NCBI GenBank assembly: GCA_964603125.1
Contig: CAZRUA010000096.1
Coordinates: 1-13,789 of the forward strand
Length of the DNA: 13,789 nt
From: CAZRUA01 sp964603125
GTDB taxonomy: Bacteria; Bacteroidota; Bacteroidia; B-17B0; Aurantibacillaceae
Direction: 5' to 3'
Shown: positions 1 to 6,560 of the stretch, one piece after another
Layout: each line of letters starts with the position of its first letter
Position numbering within the stretch: the stretch's first letter is position 1
Position numbers and translations under genes: made by a program
The notes under the pieces: model-generated
What the model saw: only the letters and a program-made list of their open reading frames with translations
Databases searched by the model: none
What the model was told of the DNA's origin: nothing

Positions 1-38
1 CACGCTTCAAAACGCACTTAATTTTCTAAACCATTTTC

Positions 39-85
39 CGAATGACGCCTTAAACGTGATTTAGGTTTAAAATAGAATCCATGAG
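39..85 (+). repeat. Direct repeat, copy A (47 bp)
   Basis: This segment matches bases 590-636 at 43 of 47 positions, with the first 23 bases identical (starting CGAATGACGCC). The two copies lie in the same orientation about 550 bp apart and enclose a hairpin-rich non-coding segment. This fits a duplicated or mobile non-coding element, but no transposase or terminal inverted repeats are visible. Confidence 0.8.
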
Positions 86-589
86 TTTTTTGCTTTATCA
101 ATTAATATACTGCTAATGATAACTCGCGTTAAGTTCTGGGTATTGTTTCTGTGATACTAGCTCTCCACTTCCTTAAATCCTTAATTGAAACACTGTGCGC
201 TAGCCATGTGATGGCGCGACGCAGCTCTGCCTGTGAATTTGTTTTTACTAGATTAGCTTACGTTGCGAGGCTCGAAGAACGAGCAATTAGCTAATCTTGT
301 AAAAGCAAAGAGAGGGATAGCAATTGCCGTCACTTGATTTCTTTTGTTTCTTTTCTTCATCAAGGAAGAAAAGAAAGCAAACTACTTGTTAGAATCTTAT
401 CAGTCACTTTGTCTTGACACAAAGTAACCAAAAGTCAAGTCTTACGAAAAATAAAATGAAAATATACGTTCGGTTTGTCTGCGCGATAAGAGCCGTTTGC
501 TTTCACAAACATAATGTGCTTAAGCAAACTCGCTTATCACTGGCAGGACTCCTTCTATCAAACCTCTCTCTGTTTTCTATTTTATTCTT
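86..589. other. Hairpin-rich stretch without a convincing gene
   Basis: No credible protein is seen here on either strand. A 60-codon open frame at 414-596 has no recognisable domain and runs through the hairpins. Visible inverted repeats are: GCCAT/ATGGC at 203-215; AGATTAGCT/AGCTAATCT at 250-297, enclosing GCTCG/CGAGC at 270-284; a perfect 12-bp stem 347-358/365-376 with a 6-base loop; CTTGAC/GTCAAG at 413-439; and a two-part stem with GATAAG/CTTATC (485-490/533-538) and GTTTGCTT/AAGCAAAC (495-502/522-529). So many stems in one stretch suggest a structured repeat unit or an RNA-encoding element. Which of these it is cannot be decided from this sequence. Confidence 0.5.
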
Positions 590-636
590 CGAATGACGCC
601 TTAAACGTGATTGGGGTTTAAAACAGAACCCATGAG
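590..636 (+). repeat. Direct repeat, copy B (47 bp)
   Basis: This is the partner of the copy at 39-85, differing at four positions. From 637 to 821 there is AT-rich sequence with no open frame of note, leading into the promoter-like motif before the T9SS gene. Confidence 0.8.
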
Positions 637-790
637 CTTTTGTTTTCCAATCCATAAACTACTAAATCTTAACATCTCTGAGAAAATTCAAAACAAAAAG
701 CGCTGAATAAGAGTAGATAATAAGTTGACAACTAATAAATACTAGGACATATTATTCATATTTAAGCTATTCTCTTTCCCATCTTTTTCA

Positions 791-798
791 TATATTTG
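791..798 (+). promoter_or_regulatory. Bacteroidota -7 box (TATATTTG)
   Basis: TATATTTG is an exact match to the Bacteroidota -7 consensus TAnnTTTG and lies 24 bases before the ATG at 822. No TTTG -33 element sits at the expected 19-21 base spacing, so this is a half-supported promoter. No Shine-Dalgarno sequence precedes the ATG, which is usual in this phylum. Confidence 0.45.
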
Positions 799-821
799 AT
801 ATGAATTTTATTATCTAGTTC

Positions 822-3800
822 ATGAAAAAAATATTTACCCTTGCCCTACTTTGCGTTTCTGCAATTTCTTTTTCGCAATCATTTTCTCCAGTTGAGTACA
901 ATGCATTCAACCCATCACTTGGTAGCACCGTTACAAATTGCTTAACTTCATTTAAAGGCCAAATCTATGCGGGTGTTGGTAACCCAACTGGTCAATTATT
1001 TAAATCGAGCACCGGCGATGGTGGTGATTTTGCAAGTGCTTTTTCCGATAATAGTTCTTATTTGGTTAGTGAATTAGACACCACCGCTGATGGTGGTGGT
1101 TATATTACGGCTGTTTTTAAATATTATAATAATACCGGACATGGAGATAGATTATACATGTCGCCCGACGGTACCAATTGGAGTTTAGCTTACGAATCGC
1201 CTGTAAATACCGAAATAAAAAGTGTAAACTTTTACAAAGGTTCTGGAACAGTTGATTCTATATATATCAGCGTTTATGATGGCTTTAGTTCTTTTATAAA
1301 ATGTAGCTCTATTAATGGTGGTGCTCCTACCAATTGGAACTTAGTGCTTGATATAAACACTTTTTTTGCTGATGGTACCATAGTGGAACATTCTTTTGTA
1401 TATCAAGGTAGGTTATATCTGTCTATGAACAGTGGTAAACTTTATGAAACCACCGATGGTATTACGTATAGCGAAAACACCAACTACTCAGCCACCGTTG
1501 GGCCAAGCTCAGTAGCACAAAACAACTATATAACATGTAGTGCAACGGTAGGCAGTACTTTGTATTTTGGAACCAGAAACAGTTTAAATAATGCCCGTGT
1601 TTATTATACCAACGATGGTCTTTCGTTTACTCAATCCAATGCTTTTATTGGCTTTACTCAGGTTAGAAAAATTATAGCTGAAAATGCTAATTTATATTGC
1701 TTTGTTACCGATAATACCACAAACTATGACTTATGGAAAAATGTTGGCGGAACCTACACCGTACAAGACATTAGCAGTTATAAAACTTTGCAAACTGGCA
1801 TTTTAAATGGTTGCGATTTATTATTATTCAACAACCATTTATACACTGGAATTACTTCATCATTTGGCGGACAATTGCACCGTCGTTGCGAGGGCGTTTC
1901 GCCTAATGTTGCATTAGTTAATGATACTTTAACAGTTTGCCCAACTACAAACGCTACATTTAACGTTACGGGTAATGCTAATAGTTATGTTTGGAATTCG
2001 ATTGATGCATCTTCATTTAATGGAACCACAGGTGCCTCATTTACTAGCTCAATAACTGGTAGATATTGGGTAACAGGCATTGCCACTAATGGTTGTCGTG
2101 TTTCGCGTTTGGCCGATTTAAAAAACTATTTTACACAAAACATTTACTTTACTAAAGAAAATGATAATGTACAATCAACCTACACAAATTACTGTAAAGG
2201 CGATACATCAAAAATATACGTTGCTCATGGCGAAAACGAATACCCTGCTTTAAAAGTACCAAACATAAATGCAGGTGTTGATATTCCTTCTAACTCAGAT
2301 ATGACTTCCTTTTCTCCTTGTACATTTGAATTATGGGCAAAACCTACAAGCGCAGGTGTGATTTTAAGCGAGTATGATGTTAACGGAAACTGGAGCGAAA
2401 ACAATTCGGCAATTATTTGGATTGACCAAAACCTAACTGTTTATGGAACAATTCCAGGCTCGGGTGGAGTTACAGTATTTTTAGGGAATTTAATTAATAA
2501 CCTTACTCAATGGCATCATTTTGCTGTTACTTGCGATGGAACTAATTTTACTGGATACCTAGATGGTGTATTTATGGGTAATGCTATTGGCAACAGATTT
2601 GCGCCTCCTGTAGGCGATGCTTACAAAATTGGAAAAGATGTGATTTTACCTAGTACAATGAATGGCTTTATAGGGCAAGTGCGTAACCTACGTATTTGGA
2701 CAACCGAGAGAACTGCTTCTGAAATTTACACTAATTTATATAACGATACCTTATCGGCAAATAATTTTGGTTTATTGTATAATTACCGCTTTGACGAAGG
2801 AACTGGCATACTTTCAACCGCTTACGATAACTCAGTAAACCAAGCTGATATTTCATCTGTTGGAAGCAGTGCTTTAATACCAGCAACACTTATAAACTTT
2901 ACTCCTGCTCCAGGTTTAATAAGTTTAGGTAATAACCGTTTTAAATTTGCTAGCCAAGAGTTTGCTAGCTATGATTATAATTATACCAACAGCAACGGCT
3001 GTTATTTTAGTACAAATTTCACTAGCGAACCTTATTATTTAGATATTGATGCCGTTCCGCCATGTGGTGTAACAACAGCTAGTGGTTCTGTAAAATCAAC
3101 TAATGTGTGGCCAATTTCAAATGGTGAGTTTGTTTGGACTAGCCCAAGCATTGGATCAATTGTAGATAATCAAAACATCAACTACGTGCCAAATAGCCCC
3201 GAATATTTAGTGGCTACACTTACCTCCATACCGGGCTGTGTGCTCCGCGATTCGGGTTATGTAACCATGGGCGGACCAAAGTTTGCTTGTTTCCCTGGCC
3301 CACAAAGAGATATATACAGTATTAATGCTTGTGAAAATGATACAGTATTGTTAAATCTAAATCTTGAGTATCCGGGTACTCCGCCCTACACCATTATGTG
3401 GGGTTATTTTACAACAGTTGGCGTAGATCATGCTGTGGTAATTGATACCACCACAACCACTAGTTATACCTTTATGATGGGTAATCAAGATACCGCTGTA
3501 GTAACTATGGGTATTGATGCTTCGGGTTGTCCGTTGGAATTTGCCGATGGATTTTTACTTACCAAAGTACCAAGTACCGATTTATTGGTGCGTGTTACTA
3601 GCCAAGCAAGTTTACCTGTAAACCCAGGAGAAATTCAAGTATTTAAATATGCTCCTGCAACAGCCACATCCGATTCCTTAGGAGGTTTTCCGCTGGATGC
3701 AAATGGAGAATCTTTATTTACAGGACTCAACTCGGGTAAGTTTTTAGTAAAAGCTATTCCAAATTCTACTTCTTATCCTAATTCGGTTGATACCTATTAT

Positions 3801-4511
3801 GGTAATGCTTACCAATGGGATTCGGCATTGGTTTACTCACACGGCTGTTCGCAAGTAGATACTGTAAACATACAAGTAATTGATGTTTTAGGAAATATGG
3901 GCGGTACTGGTTTAGTTGAAGGATATATTTATGAAGATCCAGGCTTTGGTGCACGCATGGCGCCAGGAGACCCAATACCAGGTGTAGGTGTAAACTTAGG
4001 ACGTAAACCAGGCGGGGCAAGTCAATTGCGCACCACTACAGATGCTAATGGACAATTTAGTTTTACAAATGTTCCTGATGGCGACTACTGGATTTTTGCT
4101 GATATACCAAATATGCCGCAAGATTCGACCAGAAGTGTTACCATAAGTCCAACCAACCAAGTAAGCACCAACAATGATTATTGGGTTGATTCAACTACCA
4201 TTTATGTAGAGAGTGTAAACGTAGGTTTAATTGAAGTAAACCAAACACAAAGCAATTCAGTTATAGTATATCCAAATCCTATACAAGATAATTTTAATGT
4301 GCAGTTTACCATGGATAAAAACGAAACCGTGAAAATTGAAATTTACAATACCCTTGGCGCTTTGGTATTTAATAAAACTGCTAACGCACAATATGGCAGC
4401 AACAATATTAATATTAGCGATGCTATTGGAGTGCTAAGCAAAGGCTCATACCAAATAAAAATTATTGCCAACCAAAAAACCTTAAGCCAACGATTTGTTT
4501 TAACGAAGTAA
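822..4511 (+). CDS. Large secreted T9SS cargo protein with propeller-like, LamG-like and Cna-B/SdrD-like domains
   Basis: The 1229-residue protein has a clear signal peptide (MKKIFTLALLCVSAISFSQ, cleavage likely after FSQ). Residues about 25-355 contain repeated LY-x-S/T-x-DG-x-x-(W/Y/F) strands, as in LYMSPDGTNW, LYETTDGITY and VYYTNDGLSF, suggesting a BNR/propeller-like fold. A short Ig/PKD-like segment follows. Residues about 477-670 look like a LamG/concanavalin-type domain (FELWAKP, WHHFAVTCDGTNFTGYLDG, GQVRNLRIWTTERT, YRFDEGTG). Residues about 1030-1125 resemble a Cna-B/SdrD or carboxypeptidase-regulatory beta-sandwich (TDANGQFSFTNVPDGDYWI). Residues 1147-1229 are a type A T9SS sorting domain beginning VIVYPNP and ending SQRFVLTK. 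It should cross the outer membrane by T9SS and be released or surface-anchored. An adhesin or glycan-binding role is inferred from the LamG-like part; no catalytic motif was seen. Confidence 0.93.
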   Translation: MKKIFTLALLCVSAISFSQSFSPVEYNAFNPSLGSTVTNCLTSFKGQIYAGVGNPTGQLFKSSTGDGGDFASAFSDNSSYLVSELDTTADGGGYITAVFKYYNNTGHGDRLYMSPDGTNWSLAYESPVNTEIKSVNFYKGSGTVDSIYISVYDGFSSFIKCSSINGGAPTNWNLVLDINTFFADGTIVEHSFVYQGRLYLSMNSGKLYETTDGITYSENTNYSATVGPSSVAQNNYITCSATVGSTLYFGTRNSLNNARVYYTNDGLSFTQSNAFIGFTQVRKIIAENANLYCFVTDNTTNYDLWKNVGGTYTVQDISSYKTLQTGILNGCDLLLFNNHLYTGITSSFGGQLHRRCEGVSPNVALVNDTLTVCPTTNATFNVTGNANSYVWNSIDASSFNGTTGASFTSSITGRYWVTGIATNGCRVSRLADLKNYFTQNIYFTKENDNVQSTYTNYCKGDTSKIYVAHGENEYPALKVPNINAGVDIPSNSDMTSFSPCTFELWAKPTSAGVILSEYDVNGNWSENNSAIIWIDQNLTVYGTIPGSGGVTVFLGNLINNLTQWHHFAVTCDGTNFTGYLDGVFMGNAIGNRFAPPVGDAYKIGKDVILPSTMNGFIGQVRNLRIWTTERTASEIYTNLYNDTLSANNFGLLYNYRFDEGTGILSTAYDNSVNQADISSVGSSALIPATLINFTPAPGLISLGNNRFKFASQEFASYDYNYTNSNGCYFSTNFTSEPYYLDIDAVPPCGVTTASGSVKSTNVWPISNGEFVWTSPSIGSIVDNQNINYVPNSPEYLVATLTSIPGCVLRDSGYVTMGGPKFACFPGPQRDIYSINACENDTVLLNLNLEYPGTPPYTIMWGYFTTVGVDHAVVIDTTTTTSYTFMMGNQDTAVVTMGIDASGCPLEFADGFLLTKVPSTDLLVRVTSQASLPVNPGEIQVFKYAPATATSDSLGGFPLDANGESLFTGLNSGKFLVKAIPNSTSYPNSVDTYYGNAYQWDSALVYSHGCSQVDTVNIQVIDVLGNMGGTGLVEGYIYEDPGFGARMAPGDPIPGVGVNLGRKPGGASQLRTTTDANGQFSFTNVPDGDYWIFADIPNMPQDSTRSVTISPTNQVSTNNDYWVDSTTIYVESVNVGLIEVNQTQSNSVIVYPNPIQDNFNVQFTMDKNETVKIEIYNTLGALVFNKTANAQYGSNNINISDAIGVLSKGSYQIKIIANQKTLSQRFVLTK

Positions 4512-4544
4512 TTAAGCCTATAAAGCTCTTAAACATTATTTATA

Positions 4545-5180
4545 TTGGGACTATTTGATAAACTATTTGGCAAAAAAGAAACTGCCAAAACTTTTGAAGA
4601 GAAAGTGGAAACAGCAAGTTCAGCACAATTGCAAAAAACAGCAGAGATGCTGGATGAAGATTTGTATTGGACCATTATTCAAAAATCGCTTCAAAACACT
4701 TCAAATCAGGATGAGCAAGAACATTATTTGATTAAGGAAATTATTAAACTAACGCCAACGCAAATAATTGGTTTTAGATTAAGAACCGACAAATTACTTT
4801 ACGATACCTACAACGACAAAATGTGGTGCGCAGGCTACATTATGAATGGAGGCTGCTCCGACGATGGCTTCGAATACTTTAGAAACTGGGTAATTTCGCG
4901 CGGAAAAGAAACCTACTACAATGCTAAGCAAAACCCTGATAGCTTAATAAAAGAAGTGAGTGAAGAAATGGATATGTACGATTTTGAAAGTTTTTGGTAT
5001 GTAGCATTGGAAGCCTTTAACCAAAAAACGGGTAAAGATTTGTACGATTATATTGACGAAGATAATTTTAAAACCAAAGAAGGAAATTACCCCGCAATAG
5101 AATTTACTTGGGAAGAAGATAATGAAGATAGCATGCAAAAAATTTGCCCTCTGTTATATGATAAACTTTGGGATAAATAG
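4545..5180 (+). CDS. DUF4240 domain protein
   Basis: The 211-residue protein has the usual short amphipathic N-terminus (GLFDKLFGKK) and then the DUF4240 core at about residues 35-170. The core is recognisable by LDEDLYWTIIQKSLQ, IIGFRLRTDKLLYDTYN, MWCAGYIMNGGCSDDGFEYF, NWVISRG, FWYVALEAF and TGKDLYDYI. The start is TTG at 4545: an in-frame stop lies at 4530-4532 and the first in-frame ATG is codon 35, which would remove the conserved N-terminus. No signal peptide or membrane segment is seen, so it should be cytoplasmic. The molecular function of DUF4240 proteins is unknown to me. The gene begins 33 bases after the T9SS gene on the same strand, so read-through is possible, but no shared function is evident. 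Confidence 0.88.
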   Translation: MGLFDKLFGKKETAKTFEEKVETASSAQLQKTAEMLDEDLYWTIIQKSLQNTSNQDEQEHYLIKEIIKLTPTQIIGFRLRTDKLLYDTYNDKMWCAGYIMNGGCSDDGFEYFRNWVISRGKETYYNAKQNPDSLIKEVSEEMDMYDFESFWYVALEAFNQKTGKDLYDYIDEDNFKTKEGNYPAIEFTWEEDNEDSMQKICPLLYDKLWDK

Positions 5181-5198
5181 GTCCAAAACATAAGCGCA

Positions 5199-5220
5199 TA
5201 GCTTTAACCGCCAAAAGCTA
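5199..5220 (+). terminator. Weak hairpin after the DUF4240 gene
   Basis: TAGCTTT at 5199-5205 pairs with AAAGCTA at 5214-5220 around an 8-base loop, about 20 bases past the stop at 5180. The stem is short and AT-rich and is followed only by GTTT. It is at best a weak terminator candidate. Confidence 0.25.
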
Positions 5221-5291
5221 GTTTATAAGTGAGTTGATTTTCTTGATAAACGATTAATTTAACGCTAAACCAAAAATAGTGTTGTTTTTAT

Positions 5292-5322
5292 TTTGTTTAT
5301 GCCGTTTGGTGTTGTATATTTG
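5292..5322 (+). promoter_or_regulatory. Near-consensus Bacteroidota promoter ahead of the cassette-like region
   Basis: TTTG at 5292-5295 is followed after exactly 19 bases by TATATTTG at 5315-5322. Both box sequences and their spacing match the Bacteroidota housekeeping consensus (TTTG, 19-21 bases, TAnnTTTG). Predicted transcription starts near 5328-5330, giving a leader of about 90 bases that contains the whole first attC-like hairpin before the PIN gene. Its position before the first attC-like site resembles a cassette promoter (Pc) in integrons. Confidence 0.65.
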
Positions 5323-5345
5323 ATTTGGAAAAAAGAAATAAAATA

Positions 5346-5409
5346 GCGCATATACACCCAAAATGGGAAGATAGGCGAAGGTTTTGTTCGCTTATACCCA
5401 AGTTATGCG
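5346..5409. other. attC-like recombination site 1
   Basis: The outer arms are GCGCATATAC (5346-5355) and GTTATGCG (5402-5409); CGCATA pairs with TATGCG, and the right arm has the GTT-type core of an attC R' box. Inside are TGGG/CCCA (5364-5367/5397-5400) and the stem ATAGGCGAA/TTCGCTTAT (5371-5379/5387-5395, one G-U pair) with a 7-base loop. The unpaired spacers are unequal (7-8 bases left, 1 right), as in attC sites, which need asymmetric extrahelical bases. The total of about 64 bp is within the attC range. The PIN gene's ATG is only 9 bases past the R' arm. Confidence 0.5.
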
Positions 5410-5418
5410 ATATATTAG

Positions 5419-6375
5419 ATGAGACGACACCTTTACATAGATACTAACGTTTATTTAACGTTTTATCATTTTTCTAACGAAGACTTAGAAGAGCTAAAAA
5501 AACTAATAGCCCTTATTAATACAGATAATATAAGATTATACATGCCTGAGCAGACCCGCAATGAATTTTACAGAAACAGAGAAGTTAAAATTGCAGATTC
5601 ATTAGACAAATTGCGTGGAACAAAACTTGGAAATCAATTTCCAATGATATGTCATTCTTATGATGAATATGATTTAATGAAAAAAGCAATTAAAAACTTT
5701 GAAACGAACAAAAGTAAATTACTCGAAAAGCTGCAACATGATGCAGAAACAGAAACCTTACTTGCTGATGAGGTTCTAAATCAGCTATTTTCAAAGGCTG
5801 TAATTATTGAAACTTCGGATGACATTTTAAATCGTTCAATATTGAGATATGACATCGGCAATCCACCAGGAAAAGACAAATCCTATGGAGATGCAATAAA
5901 CTGGGAGAGTTTATTAGAAAAAGTTCCAAACAATTTTGACCTATACTTTATTTCTGATGACAAAGATTATTATTCTAAATTGAATGAGAAAAAGTTCAAT
6001 GAATATCTTCTAAAAGAATGGAAGGAAAAAAAAGAGTCAGAATTACATTATTTCAGAAGATTGACCGAGTTTTTTAAAAAGCACTATCCTGATATTGAAA
6101 TATCAAGCGAAACGGAGAAAGAAATTATAATTAAGAATTTAATCGAAGCTTATTCTTTTGATAATGCAAAAAGCGTCATTCGTAAACTGAGAAATTTCGA
6201 CAATTTTTCGATAAAGCAGTTAAACGACATAACGAGTGCTTTTGCAACTAACAGTCAAATATATTGGATTAAGAACGACTATATAATTTCAAATGCAAGA
6301 AGAGAAATTATTGAACCTAACAAGGACAAAATTGATTCAACAATTTATAATGCTTATGAACGGGAATATGAATAG
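5419..6375 (+). CDS. PIN-domain RNase, DUF4935/PIN_12-like
   Basis: The 318-residue protein starts with the PIN signature LYIDTNVYL, placing the first metal-binding aspartate at D8. Other likely acidic site residues are E44 (MPEQTRNEF), D158 (GDAINWE) and D180/D181 (LYFISDDKDYY). The NPPGKDKSYGDAINWESLL stretch is typical of the DUF4935 (PIN_12) group. Residues about 1-185 are the nuclease fold; residues 190-318 form a lysine/glutamate-rich helical tail of unknown role. PIN proteins cleave RNA with metal ions and often act as toxins or defence effectors; that role here is inferred. No small antitoxin gene is adjacent. The gene sits tightly between two attC-like sites (9 and 8 bases away), like integron cassette cargo. 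No Shine-Dalgarno sequence precedes the ATG. Confidence 0.85.
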   Translation: MRRHLYIDTNVYLTFYHFSNEDLEELKKLIALINTDNIRLYMPEQTRNEFYRNREVKIADSLDKLRGTKLGNQFPMICHSYDEYDLMKKAIKNFETNKSKLLEKLQHDAETETLLADEVLNQLFSKAVIIETSDDILNRSILRYDIGNPPGKDKSYGDAINWESLLEKVPNNFDLYFISDDKDYYSKLNEKKFNEYLLKEWKEKKESELHYFRRLTEFFKKHYPDIEISSETEKEIIIKNLIEAYSFDNAKSVIRKLRNFDNFSIKQLNDITSAFATNSQIYWIKNDYIISNARREIIEPNKDKIDSTIYNAYEREYE

Positions 6376-6383
6376 AAACACAT

Positions 6384-6516
6384 CCCATAACAGCACCTAC
6401 CCAAAAGTGGCGGGACAATGCGAGCACAAACATTTGTGTTTCAAACAAGCATTGGTGCATATAGACAATTTAGTGTTCCAAATCGCCACCTTCGGGTAGC
6501 TCCAACACGTTATGGG
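6384..6516. other. attC-like recombination site 2 (133 bp)
   Basis: Perfect outer arms CCCATAAC (6384-6391) and GTTATGGG (6509-6516) act as R'' and R'. Inside them CTACCC (6397-6402) pairs with GGGTAG (6494-6499) and GTGGCG (6407-6412) pairs with CGCCAC (6484-6489). The apical part folds further through CAATGC/GCATTG (6416-6421/6449-6454). The spacers between the outer and next stem are 5 bases left and 9 right, giving the strand asymmetry expected of attC. R'' starts 8 bases after the PIN stop, and R' ends 44 bases before the OLD gene. The length falls in the long attC class. This is the best-formed of the three sites. Confidence 0.68.
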
Positions 6517-6560
6517 CAAGGCTCGCATCACTCCTAATAAAACCAACCTAAATAAAGCTA

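Noticed and set aside
414..596. 60-codon open frame on the plus strand
   Set aside because: It runs through several inverted repeats of the hairpin-rich segment, has no recognisable domain, and its end coincides with the direct-repeat copy; it is probably not a gene.
5181..5240. A further attC-like site after the DUF4240 gene
   Set aside because: GCGCATA occurs at 5194-5200 with a small hairpin and GTTTATAAG follows, but the arms do not pair and the core GTTRRRY pattern is not met.
6293..6499. 68-codon plus-strand frame overlapping the end of the PIN gene
   Set aside because: It lies in another frame of the PIN gene and then runs into the attC-like hairpin; no domain or start signal supports it.
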